39,771 nt of DNA from Bryobacterales bacterium (GTDB taxonomy: Bacteria; Acidobacteriota; Terriglobia; Bryobacterales; Bryobacteraceae). The DNA is taken from positions 1 through 39,771 of the forward strand of contig PLDF01000476.1 of NCBI GenBank assembly GCA_003135055.1. Direction: 5' to 3'. The translations under genes were made by a program, and so were the position numbers. Shown here one piece after another: positions 31,433 to 39,750 of the stretch. The number at the start of each line of letters is the position of its first letter. Position 1 is the stretch's first letter. The notes beneath the pieces are model-generated. The model was not told the origin of the DNA, did not search any database, and was given only the letters and a program-made list of their open reading frames with translations.

Positions 31433-33010
31433 CTAACCCGCGGATTGGCGCTCGAGTTCCAAGACATCCGCCGGAACGTCCGCCGCGGGCAGCGTAATCG
31501 TAAAGCGAGTCCCCTTGCCCGGTGCGCTTTCCACCTCGATCTTGCCCTCGTGCGCTTTCACGATCCAGGCCACGAAACTGAGCCCGAGTCCGAGACCCTG
31601 CTCCGGCCCCGGCGCCGTGCCCGAGCCCGGGACGCGGTAGAAGCGGTCGAAGATATGCGGCAGGTACTCGGTGGGAATGCCGCAGCCGGTGTCTTCCACG
31701 ACGATCTCGAAGCGATCTTCGGCGGGCCGCAGGCGCACCCGCACGCTGCCATTTTCGGGCGTGAACTTGATCGCGTTCGAAAGCAGGTTGGTGATCATGC
31801 GCTCAATCTGCACACGGTCGATGCCGGCGAAACAATCGTCCGGAACGTCGGCCGTGAGCCGCACCGCCGCGGCCTCGGCGGGGATCTGGAACTCTTCCAC
31901 CAGATCCTTTACAATCTCGCCCAGGTTCAGCCGCGATTTCTGCAGCGTAAGCTGGCCGGATTCGGCTTGGGAAAGCAGCAGCAGCGCGCGCACAATCTGC
32001 GAGAGCCGGTCGATATCCTGCAGCGCGTTGAACATGGCCTCGCGGTATTGATCGGTAGTCTTGGCCGTGAAGAGCGCCACTTCCAACTGGCCGCGGATGC
32101 CGGTAATCGGCGTGCGTAATTCGTGCGAGACGTCGGTGGAGAACTGCTTGATCTGTTGGAACGACGCCTCCAGGCCCTCGATCATGCGGTTGAACGTGAG
32201 GATCAGGTAATCGAGCTCGTCGCCCGCATGCCGCGTGGGAATGCGCAGGCTCAAGTTCGACCCCGAGATGCGTTGCGCTGTTCGCGCCACCGATAAGACC
32301 GGCTTCAACGCGCGCCCCGTCATAAACCACCCCATCAGCGACCCCAACAACAGCGCGACGGGAATCACTCCCACGAAGACCAGGGTGAACTCGTGCAACG
32401 TGCGGTCGTCGTGCTCCAGCGACTTGCCGATAGCGACGTAGAAAGGCAGCCTGTGGCCGGTAGAATCGAGGCGCATGTCGTAGAAGATGCCGGAGCGGAT
32501 CAGAAAACGCTCGCCCTCGGAATTGCGCCGCGTCGTGAAAGGCGTGGCATTCGGCTTGCCCGGCGCCACTCCATCCCGCACCCGCCGTTCGATGTCGGCC
32601 GGCCGGTCGATGCCAAGGTCTTTGTAGGCCGCCGAAACCGCGGGTTCGCCCGAGTCGTTCTCGTTGATCACCTCGTTGATCGCGTGACCGCGGGCATCGG
32701 CGATCAGGTACAGGCTCTTGATCTCCGCAAATGTGCGGCTCTCGTCCTGATCGGTATCGTCGTATTTCCAGAAGGCCTTTTCGGGGCTCCCTGGAGGTTG
32801 GACGCCGCGGTCGATCTCCAGATAGCCGCCCTTCATCGCCGCCCATTCCTGATTGAGATCGTCCTGGCTCTGCTCGGCCAGCGTGGTCTTGAGCCGCTCG
32901 CGGAATAGCGCCGCGAAAATGAAGAACAGCAGCGCGAAGATCAGTGCGTAGCTGGCCGTCAAACGGAAGCGCAGTCCGCGCGACAACCTCCCGAAATCGG
33001 GCCGCCGCAT
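31433..33010 (-). CDS. Sensor histidine kinase (HAMP, OmpR-partner type)
   Basis: 525 residues. Two transmembrane helices (about 17-37 and 207-228) frame a periplasmic sensor region of about 170 residues; then a HAMP domain (TGRALKPVLSVARTAQRISG), the dimerisation domain with phospho-acceptor His296 in STDVSHELRTPI, and the ATPase domain with Asn412 (NLLSNAIKFTPE), DTGCGIP (440-446) and GLGLGLS (472-478). All key residues are present. The gene starts 1 bp after the response regulator gene on the same strand, so the two form one operon. The sensor region resembles those of heavy-metal/CusS-type kinases in arrangement, but the signal cannot be told. Confidence 0.95.
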   Translation of the reverse strand: MRRPDFGRLSRGLRFRLTASYALIFALLFFIFAALFRERLKTTLAEQSQDDLNQEWAAMKGGYLEIDRGVQPPGSPEKAFWKYDDTDQDESRTFAEIKSLYLIADARGHAINEVINENDSGEPAVSAAYKDLGIDRPADIERRVRDGVAPGKPNATPFTTRRNSEGERFLIRSGIFYDMRLDSTGHRLPFYVAIGKSLEHDDRTLHEFTLVFVGVIPVALLLGSLMGWFMTGRALKPVLSVARTAQRISGSNLSLRIPTRHAGDELDYLILTFNRMIEGLEASFQQIKQFSTDVSHELRTPITGIRGQLEVALFTAKTTDQYREAMFNALQDIDRLSQIVRALLLLSQAESGQLTLQKSRLNLGEIVKDLVEEFQIPAEAAAVRLTADVPDDCFAGIDRVQIERMITNLLSNAIKFTPENGSVRVRLRPAEDRFEIVVEDTGCGIPTEYLPHIFDRFYRVPGSGTAPGPEQGLGLGLSFVAWIVKAHEGKIEVESAPGKGTRFTITLPAADVPADVLELERQSAG

Positions 33011-33011
33011 G

Positions 33012-33728
33012 TTACGCCAGCCGCTCCGGCGCCTGCTCCACGGGCCGTTCCGGCGGCTTATCGGGCGCGTCGATCATGTACCCGATGCCGCGCACGGTCT
33101 GGATGAGCTTCTGCTGGTAGCGGTCGTCGATCTTGCTCCGCAGATGCCGTATGTAGACGTCCACAATGTTGGTGAGACCGTCGTAATCCATGTCCCAAAC
33201 GTGCTCGACGATCATGGTGCGGCTCAGCGGGCGTCCGCGGTTGCGCATCATGTATTCCAGAATGCCGAACTCTTTGGGCGCAAGCTCGATGGCTTCGCCG
33301 CCGCGCGTTACCTTGCGACGGATCGCATCGAGCCCCAGATCGGCCACCTGGAGCTTCTCCGGCGTCGGCTGCCCGCGGCGCAACAGCGCGCGGACCCGCG
33401 CCAATAATTCCACAAAGGCGAACGGCTTGGTCAGGTAATCGTCGGCGCCGGCTTCGAGCCCTTTGACGCGGTCGTCCAGCGCGCCGCGAGCGCTCAAAAT
33501 GAGCACGGGCGGCCCCACCTTGCGGTTGCGGATCTTCTCCAGCACCTGTAGTCCGTCCATATCGGGCAGCATCAGGTCGAGAATCACCAGGTCGTAATCG
33601 GTGGCGTGCGTATGCTCCAGCGCCACGCCGCCGGTACCCGCCGCATCCACCGCGTAGCCCGCGCCCTGGAGACCGCGGCAGAGAAAGTCGGCGATACGTT
33701 TTTCGTCCTCGACGACCAGAAGTCGCAT
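33012..33728 (-). CDS. OmpR/PhoB-family response regulator
   Basis: 238 residues. Receiver domain: Glu7-Asp8 acidic pocket, phosphorylated Asp51 (VILDLMLPDMDG), Ser79 in LILSARG and Lys101 in LTKPF. The C-terminal winged helix follows (RRGQPTPEKLQVADLGLDAIRRKVTRGG, LAPKEFGILEYMM, VWDMDYDGLTNIVDVYIRHLRSKID, VRGIGYMI). It is phosphorylated by the downstream-encoded kinase and binds DNA. The C-terminal extension APDKPPERPVEQAPERLA is proline-rich and unusual for the family. No target operator was recognised. Confidence 0.95.
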   Translation of the reverse strand: MRLLVVEDEKRIADFLCRGLQGAGYAVDAAGTGGVALEHTHATDYDLVILDLMLPDMDGLQVLEKIRNRKVGPPVLILSARGALDDRVKGLEAGADDYLTKPFAFVELLARVRALLRRGQPTPEKLQVADLGLDAIRRKVTRGGEAIELAPKEFGILEYMMRNRGRPLSRTMIVEHVWDMDYDGLTNIVDVYIRHLRSKIDDRYQQKLIQTVRGIGYMIDAPDKPPERPVEQAPERLA

Positions 33729-33780
33729 TGCTCTTAGGGTATCAGAGGAAGTGCGTTAGGGAGAATGCCGCGAGTAGACC

Positions 33781-33893
33781 GGGTGCTTAAACGGATTGGG
33801 GAAACGCCGGTCAAAATCCGCTCCCTTAACAGTCGCGGCTCCGTAGCTATTTGCAGACGCACGCAGCCGAGACAGAGCCGCGGCCGTGAGGGG
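33781..33893. repeat. Dispersed repeat R1, second complete copy
   Basis: Begins GGGTGCTTAAACG (33781-33793); core 33819-33893 (CGCTCCCTTA, GTCGCGGCTCCGTAGC, ATTTGC, ACGCAGCCGAGACAGAGCCG, CGGCCGTGAGGG) is the reverse complement of 20743-20808. The leading 13 bases keep the same orientation in both copies while the core is flipped. Further repeat-like palindromes (GGCTCCGTTCGGAGCC, about 34033-34048) lie at the 3' end of the next gene. Confidence 0.72.
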
Positions 33894-34022
33894 GTGGGAA
33901 TTCGCAAAGGAGCACATGCCGGGCATCCCGCCTTCGCCGGGCGTTGGTGCTTGCGTACCGGACACAAGTGCGGACAGGGGCCCCGTCCGCCGGATAAGAC
34001 GCTTCTCGCGGTTACCGCTGGC

Positions 34023-34550
34023 TCACGCGCGTGGCTCCGTTCGGAGCCGCGGCCATCGAGGCGGCGATCGTAATTTCTTCACGCGGCTGAAGAGAAATAG
34101 CAGCCCGGCGCTGAGCGTTAACGCTATTGAACCAGGCTCCGCTGCTTCCTGCACGTTCAACGCGCCTATATTTATTCCTCCCGCTTCGCTGCTGTAGACT
34201 CCCGGCGCAGTAAATGCCTCCGACGGAAAGTCAAATATGGAGCCGGAAATTGGGGAATCGAATTGCAACTGAGCGGAGAAAGCCCCGAGGACGCTTTGAT
34301 CGCTGAAAATGACGCCGGGACTACCGCAATTCGTGCTCGAATCCAACCGATCGCAAGTGAAGTCCACGCCCGAACCGTCTGGCGCCGCGTCGATAAAATC
34401 GGGCACTGTCAACTGAAACGCTTCCGGCTCCGGGGACGCTCCGGAATTGTCGGCTCCAGCAAAAATATAGACGACCGAATTGGCGTGGGCGGCCGCGGTC
34501 ATTAGAAAAGCGGCAGGCAGGCATCGCATTCCCGTGCGGATGCTTTTCAT
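34023..34550 (-). CDS. PEP-CTERM sorting-domain protein with a repeat-derived tail
   Basis: 175 residues from ATG 34550 (MKSIRTGMRCLPAAFLMTAAAHA), which gives a good signal peptide; 34574 is possible but would add 8 unlikely residues. The mature part (SVVYIFAGADNSG, FTCDRLDSSTNC, FDFPSEAFTAPGVYSS) has no known domain. The C-terminus has a PEP-CTERM signal: EPGSIALTLSAGLLFLFSRVKK. The normal end would be near LRS; here a further RSPPRWPRLRTEPRA is read from a palindromic repeat, suggesting the original stop was lost to repeat insertion. TATAGG ends 7 nt before the ATG. Function unknown; envelope or matrix protein likely. Confidence 0.82.
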   Translation of the reverse strand: MKSIRTGMRCLPAAFLMTAAAHANSVVYIFAGADNSGASPEPEAFQLTVPDFIDAAPDGSGVDFTCDRLDSSTNCGSPGVIFSDQSVLGAFSAQLQFDSPISGSIFDFPSEAFTAPGVYSSEAGGINIGALNVQEAAEPGSIALTLSAGLLFLFSRVKKLRSPPRWPRLRTEPRA

Positions 34551-34635
34551 GGGTTCGCCTATACAAGATATCACGGTTACAGCGAGAAAATCGAATGCCG
34601 GAAACGCACGGAAAAATCCGCGCGCCCGGAAGCCG

Positions 34636-35586
34636 CTAGTTCTCGGTGGGCAGCTTTTCCAGGTGGTCGACCACGATCAGATCCACCGGCGCTTTCCGCG
34701 CTTCCAGCTTGAGCCCAAGCTGCTGCACGTTGGTGAAAAGCGATGAGTCGCTGGGATCGGACGCGCCCTCAGCCGGACCCCTGCCGGGCATTCCGCCAGC
34801 GCCCCGTCCCGGTCCCGGCGCCTGCATGCCCGCCGATCTCGCCGCGTTCATCAGGTCTTCCATGGAAAGGTCGAGCGCCACCTGGTAGTTCCCCTTGATC
34901 GCCGTCATATCCACTACCGGATGGTCCACAAAACGCGCCAGCGCTTCGGCAAACTGCGCCATGCTCATCTTCGCGGATTCCATGTGCATTGCGCCGTTGG
35001 CCATGGTAATCTTGACGGTTCCGGAACCTAGCCCGTTTGAGACCGTCATGCCCTTTTGGGGATCGCCGCTGATGCGCAAAGAGGTGTCTGTGGATGGACC
35101 GGCGCCATCGGCGGCGGGGGCCGCGGGCTCGTCCGGAGGCGATTCCTTCAGCTTGGGACCGTTCTTCCCCACCACCAGCGCGTAGATCTGAACTTCCTTA
35201 TTCGCCCGATGGATGGTCAGCTTAAACCGCTCGGCCAACAAAGCTTGCAGCATTTCCGGCGCCTGGTCTTGACTCGCGCCCGCCGGCAGCTTGGCCATGA
35301 TATCGAATCTCTCCGCGGACATCCAATCCGGACCCGAGATCTGGTAAGACTTCACCCTATAGGCGATGCCAATCAAGTCCGATAGCGACAAGAAACCGAT
35401 ATCGACTCTGGCTCCATCGACCTTCATGCCCACTCGGCCCGACATCATTCTCGCCGGGTCGGGAGGCCCCGCCGGTTTGACGGAAGCAACCTCGAACGAC
35501 AGTCCGGCCGCCGGGGTTTGGGCGAGCGCCGCGCCTGCTACCAGCAGCAGTCCGGCGCCAATTCCGCATAACAAGGTTCTTGACAT
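34636..35586 (-). CDS. TIGR03435-family (Solibacter-type) secreted protein
   Basis: 316 residues with a signal peptide (LLCGIGAGLLLVAGAALAQ). The family pattern is clear: FEVASVKPAGPPDP near the N-terminus, LIGIAYRVKSYQISGPDWMSAERFDIMAKLP, LQALLAERFKLTIHRANKEVQIYALVVGKNGPKLKES, MAQFAEALARFVDHPVVDMTAIKGNYQVAL and a C-terminal LGLKLEARKAPVDLIVVDHLEKLPTEN. This paralogous family is hugely expanded in Solibacter and relatives; its function is not known. A glycine/proline-rich insertion (PGPGRGAGGMPGRGP) precedes the last block. The gene is followed on the same strand by the PEP-CTERM gene and preceded by the permease gene. Confidence 0.94.
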   Translation of the reverse strand: MSRTLLCGIGAGLLLVAGAALAQTPAAGLSFEVASVKPAGPPDPARMMSGRVGMKVDGARVDIGFLSLSDLIGIAYRVKSYQISGPDWMSAERFDIMAKLPAGASQDQAPEMLQALLAERFKLTIHRANKEVQIYALVVGKNGPKLKESPPDEPAAPAADGAGPSTDTSLRISGDPQKGMTVSNGLGSGTVKITMANGAMHMESAKMSMAQFAEALARFVDHPVVDMTAIKGNYQVALDLSMEDLMNAARSAGMQAPGPGRGAGGMPGRGPAEGASDPSDSSLFTNVQQLGLKLEARKAPVDLIVVDHLEKLPTEN

Positions 35587-35637
35587 GAATAACTATTAGA
35601 CGTGCGCAGCGCGCTATTCTTACAAAGTTTGTTGCCG

Positions 35638-38085
35638 CTACCGCAGCGTCACGATCGGGTCCACACGCGTGGCCCGCATCGCGGGGATGTAACTGGCCGC
35701 GAATGCTACCGCCACGAACAGTGCGGCGCAGGCGGCGAACGTCGGCAGGTCGGTAGCGCTGACGCCATAGAGCAAACTGGCAAGCAGGCGGGTGAGCGCC
35801 AGCGAAGCGGCGATGCCGATCGCAATGCCGGCGCCGGCGAGCGTCATGCCCTGGCGCAGAACCAGGCGCAGAATGTCGCCGCGATTCGCGCCCAGCGCGA
35901 TGCGGATTCCCATTTCCTGGGTGCGCTCCGAGACCGAGTATGCGATTACGCCGTAGATGCCCACCATCGCCAAGACCAGCGCGGCGAGTGAGAGACCGGC
36001 CAGCAACGTCGTGGTGAAGCGCGGCTGCGCGGCGCCGGCTTCGAGGATTTCATCCATGGTTTGGATCGCCGTCACCGGCTGGCTGCCGTCCAGCGCGAAG
36101 ACGGCCCCTTCGACGGATTTCACCATCGCGCGCGGGTCGCCCGCGGTCCGCACGATTACGTTGAGCGATAAGCCGGGAAGCTGCGCGTAGGGAAAATAGA
36201 GCTCCGGCTTCACGTCGGCCGCCAAATTCATGTTGCGTACATCGCCGAGCAGGCCTACCACTTCGGCGGGCGACGTCCCCCTGCCTGCCAATATGTGCTT
36301 GCCCACTGGATTCTGGTTGGGCCAATAGCGGCGCGCCAAGGTCTGGTTGACCAGCAGGACCATGGGCGCAGCGGCATCGTCGCGGTCCGTGAATTCGCGG
36401 CCGCGCAACACCGGGATGCCCATGGCCTGCGCGTAGTCCGCGGTGATGGATTGAATGTTGAACAGCGGCCGCTCACTCAGCGGAACCAGCGGTTGCCCCT
36501 CCGGCAGGGCGGGCGAAAATCGCGAAGGGTTTACCGGCAGCGCGGTAGATCCGGCTACCGCTTGCACGCCCGGCAGCGCGCGAATGTTGCGGAAGAGGTC
36601 GCGGTAAAAGGCCGCCTGAGCGGGGCGTGGGTAACGGGATGTTGGCAGGCTCACGTTCATGGTGAGCAGATTGTGCGGGCGGAAGCCTGGCTGGGAATCG
36701 CGCAAGCTGGCGAAATTGCGCAGCAGCAGCCCGGCGGCGATCAGCAGCACCACGGAAAGCGCCACTTGTGACACCACCAGCAAGCTGCCCAGCGCATTGC
36801 GGCGGCGGCCGGCGGTGGCGCCGCGGCCTTCGGCGCGCAAGATCGAATTCACGTCGGGCCGCGAGATTTCGAGCGCCGGCGCCAGGCCGAACAACACGCC
36901 CGCCGCCAGCGAAACAATCGCCGTGAATGCGAGCACGATGGCGTCCCCGAAAGCCCCGGCGTGAATCTCTTGCGCGCGCGGCAGAGTCTTCTCCGCCATG
37001 GCCGCCAGCGCCCTCGTCCCCCAAGCGCTTAACACTGCGCCGAATACTCCCCCGGCCACCGCCAGCAGCAGACTCTCCGTCAGGAGCTGGCGGATGAGAC
37101 TGGCGCGCGTGGCGCCGATGGCGGTTCGCACGGCGATTTCCCGCTTCCGCCCCAACGCGCGCGAAAGCAGCAGGCTGGCGACGTTGGCGCACGCGATCAG
37201 CAGCACCAATCCCACGGCGCCGAAGAGAATCCACAGCGCCGTACTGACGCCCGAGACCAGTTCGTCGCGCAGGTTGCCGACGCGCACGGTCGAGCCGGAG
37301 TCCGCGTCCGGGAAGCGCGGATGCTCGCGGCGGTATTGCGCGGCCAGCGTATCCATCTCCGCCTGCGCCTGCGAGAACGATACGCCGGGCCGCAGCCGCG
37401 CCAGGAAATTCAGAAACCCGGCGCCGCCGTTGAGCTGCACGGGCGTGATGACGCTGAGCTCGAATACGCGCGGCGCGATGATATCCACCGGTCCCAGGTA
37501 ATCGAACCGGAACCCCGCGGGCAGCACGCCGGCGACGGTGTAGACCTTATCGTTGAGAGTGAGCGTCCGGCCCACCGCCGCGGGGCTCGCGCCGAATCGC
37601 CGCGCCCAAAGCTCGTGGCTGAGCATCACCACCAGGTTGCCGCCGGGCTGGTCTTCTTCCGCGTGGAACGAACGCCCCGCCGCCGGATGAACGCCCAGAA
37701 TCTGCAGGAAGTCCCACGAGACGCGCGCCGCGGTGAGCTGCTCGGGATCGCCTGCGCCGGTCCAGGTAAACGTGTCCGACGTGAACGCGGCTACTCCGGC
37801 GAACGACTTGTTCTGTTCATGAACCATTTGAAACCGCGGCCACGAGAGCGGGCCGTGGTTGGCGCCATTCACGAAGCGTTCCGATGAGAGCAGCGCCAGC
37901 CGCTCCGGCTGCGGATACGGCAGTTGCCGCAACAGCAGCGCATTCGCCACACTGAAGATCGAGGTGTTGGCGCCGATGCCGACGGCCAGCGTGAAGATGG
38001 CGATGGCGGCGAAGGCCGGGTTCTTGCGGAATCCGCGGAGGGCGAAACGCGCGTCCTGAAGGAGGTTCATAAGAGGCATAGACAT
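35638..38085 (-). CDS. ADOP-type ABC transporter permease (MacB/FtsX)
   Basis: 815 residues from ATG 38085; the ATG at 38070 (MNLLQDARFALRGF) is an equally likely start and matches the usual family N-terminus. RKNPAFAAIAIFTLAVGIGANTSIFSVANALLLR is the acidobacterial duplicated orphan permease N-terminus. A MacB-like periplasmic domain, a three-helix FtsX domain (about 285-400), a second periplasmic domain (about 440-650) and a second FtsX domain (about 690-805, ending RVDPIVTLR) follow. Such proteins work with a separately encoded ATPase in export or efflux or in signalling across the envelope. No ATPase gene lies next to it. Preceded by a carboxypeptidase-regulatory-like gene. Confidence 0.93.
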   Translation of the reverse strand: MSMPLMNLLQDARFALRGFRKNPAFAAIAIFTLAVGIGANTSIFSVANALLLRQLPYPQPERLALLSSERFVNGANHGPLSWPRFQMVHEQNKSFAGVAAFTSDTFTWTGAGDPEQLTAARVSWDFLQILGVHPAAGRSFHAEEDQPGGNLVVMLSHELWARRFGASPAAVGRTLTLNDKVYTVAGVLPAGFRFDYLGPVDIIAPRVFELSVITPVQLNGGAGFLNFLARLRPGVSFSQAQAEMDTLAAQYRREHPRFPDADSGSTVRVGNLRDELVSGVSTALWILFGAVGLVLLIACANVASLLLSRALGRKREIAVRTAIGATRASLIRQLLTESLLLAVAGGVFGAVLSAWGTRALAAMAEKTLPRAQEIHAGAFGDAIVLAFTAIVSLAAGVLFGLAPALEISRPDVNSILRAEGRGATAGRRRNALGSLLVVSQVALSVVLLIAAGLLLRNFASLRDSQPGFRPHNLLTMNVSLPTSRYPRPAQAAFYRDLFRNIRALPGVQAVAGSTALPVNPSRFSPALPEGQPLVPLSERPLFNIQSITADYAQAMGIPVLRGREFTDRDDAAAPMVLLVNQTLARRYWPNQNPVGKHILAGRGTSPAEVVGLLGDVRNMNLAADVKPELYFPYAQLPGLSLNVIVRTAGDPRAMVKSVEGAVFALDGSQPVTAIQTMDEILEAGAAQPRFTTTLLAGLSLAALVLAMVGIYGVIAYSVSERTQEMGIRIALGANRGDILRLVLRQGMTLAGAGIAIGIAASLALTRLLASLLYGVSATDLPTFAACAALFVAVAFAASYIPAMRATRVDPIVTLR

Positions 38086-38111
38086 AAGGTCGAAAAAGCT
38101 TTCGGGTTGAA

Positions 38112-38150
38112 CGGGTCCAGGGGACCCGTGCGGACCAGGGGGTCCGCCCT
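38112..38150. repeat. Dispersed hairpin repeat R3, double copy between two genes
   Basis: Two hairpins stand side by side: CGGGTCC-AGG-GGACCCG (38112-38128) and GCGGACC-AGGG-GGTCCGC (38130-38147). On the minus strand the second is led by GTAGGGC, whose TAG is the stop codon of the carboxypeptidase-regulatory-like gene. Placement directly at a stop codon is the same as at 8537. Confidence 0.65.
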
Positions 38151-39747
38151 ACTGGTTGGCGGCGACAACGATGGGTTTCAGATCTACGCTTTGACGGCTG
38201 TTGACCCCCGCTTTGACGGGCACTGCGCGCTCTTCGTACGGCTTGCGGAAATCGGCGCTCTGCGGCGCGCCCTGTTCCACGCCCAGCCACGCGTAGGCTT
38301 TGTACTCGCCAGGCTGCACGTTAGCGAAACTGAACTTGCCGCTGGGCAGCGTGAACGCGCTATAGAAACGGTCCTGCCAATCCGCGCGGCTCTGATCGGG
38401 AATCAGCGTCACGTTCGCGTTGTACACCGGCTTGCCCGCTTCGTCCGTCACGGCGCCTTCCACTTGACCGAAATCGGCGCTGATGGCCACCGTCACGTCG
38501 CCGGAAAGCCGCTCGGTGTCGATCTTATGCTCCGGCAGCTCCCGATCGCCCAGGCGAACGCTCTTCAGGTAAGCGTTTCGCCCGCCAATGCGCACCTGAT
38601 ATATCCCCGGCGCCATCTCCGGGCTCGAGAACGTTCCATCCGCCGCGATCTTGGCCTGCTGCTGCCCGGAAAGATCGGTGGCTTGCATATACAGGGTCAA
38701 GTCCCCTAAGGGTACGGTCGCCGACCCTTCCACCTTCACGGCGCCTTTTACTTTTACGCCCGGGGAAAACGTAAGGTCAACGCCATCCACGTCGCGATCG
38801 ATTACGTCCACCGGTTGCCGCGCGAACAGGCGAGCTTCCGGGTTGGCGGCGTCGATCAAATCTCCAATCACGATGTAGGAGCCGGGCGCAATATCCCGCA
38901 CTTCATACGAATCGCGGCCCATTTGAGTCATTATCTGAAACCGCGCCATGTTGCCCGATCGCTCTACCACGCGAACTCCGCGGCGAGTCTTGGCGGGGTC
39001 GCCGGCCGGGAATTTGCCGCGAATGGCGTAGCGCTTCTCCGGCGCCAGGCTGATATCGATGCCGTCCAGCTCCCCGCCCGGCTGCGCTTGCAATTCCGTA
39101 GCGCGCGACGCGTCCGCTACCCCCGGATAATATGCCGCTGCCAGGGTTGTGGGTGGAAGGGCTCCGCGCACCTGCACATTGATTTGCACCATCCGGCGAA
39201 AGGAACGCGGCGTCGCTTCGGCGCGCACGTAGTAGCGTCCCGGAGGCAGATTGAACATGCGGTACTCGCCGCGATCGTCGGTCTGCACCTGGTGCATGGA
39301 GCGAAGTTCCTTATTGCCGGAAACATATGCGTATTGCTGCGCCTCCACCTGCGCGTGGCGTACGGGGTCGCCGTCGGCGTCCAGCACTCTTCCGGCGATC
39401 ACGCTGGCGGGAATCAGGCGCAGCTCAAGGCCCGTCACCGGTGCGCCGGCCTCCACTGTTACCGGCGGAAAATCGTGCGCCGTGGCCACGCGCCCCGCCG
39501 GCCGGCCTATAAAACCTTGCTTCGATGGAACGGGTTCATACACGCCCGGCGCCACGCCGGCAATGGTGAACCTGCCATCGGCGCCGGCCTGGCAAATATA
39601 AGTCTGCGGCTGCGCTTCGCCACGCGCCTCCACTCCACGCAGAGTCACCAGGGCGTTGGCCACCGGCTCGCCGTGCGCCGAACTGGTTACGCGGCCCTGC
39701 ACTGTGCCGCCGCCCTGCGCAGACGCTGTGAGCGCCGCCACCAGCAA
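38149..39747 (-). CDS. Secreted protein with carboxypeptidase regulatory-like domains
   Basis: 532 residues as opened by TTG 39747; the frame is still open at the right window edge, so the true start may be outside. A hydrophobic LLVAALTASAQ is the end of a signal peptide whose charged start is not convincingly present. Three or more transthyretin-like beta-sandwich repeats follow: TVQGRVTSSAHGEPVANALVTL...DGRFTIAGVAPGVYE, IAGRVLDADGDPVRHAQVEAQ...DRGEYRMFNLPPGRYYVRAE, and VEGAVTDEAGKPVYNANVTLIPD...GKFSFANVQPGEYKAYAW. These carboxypeptidase-regulatory-like domains are frequent in acidobacterial surface and TonB-linked proteins. No catalytic domain is seen. Its stop sits within the R3 hairpin upstream of the permease gene. 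Confidence 0.88.
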   Translation of the reverse strand: MLVAALTASAQGGGTVQGRVTSSAHGEPVANALVTLRGVEARGEAQPQTYICQAGADGRFTIAGVAPGVYEPVPSKQGFIGRPAGRVATAHDFPPVTVEAGAPVTGLELRLIPASVIAGRVLDADGDPVRHAQVEAQQYAYVSGNKELRSMHQVQTDDRGEYRMFNLPPGRYYVRAEATPRSFRRMVQINVQVRGALPPTTLAAAYYPGVADASRATELQAQPGGELDGIDISLAPEKRYAIRGKFPAGDPAKTRRGVRVVERSGNMARFQIMTQMGRDSYEVRDIAPGSYIVIGDLIDAANPEARLFARQPVDVIDRDVDGVDLTFSPGVKVKGAVKVEGSATVPLGDLTLYMQATDLSGQQQAKIAADGTFSSPEMAPGIYQVRIGGRNAYLKSVRLGDRELPEHKIDTERLSGDVTVAISADFGQVEGAVTDEAGKPVYNANVTLIPDQSRADWQDRFYSAFTLPSGKFSFANVQPGEYKAYAWLGVEQGAPQSADFRKPYEERAVPVKAGVNSRQSVDLKPIVVAANQ

Positions 39748-39750
39748 TAT

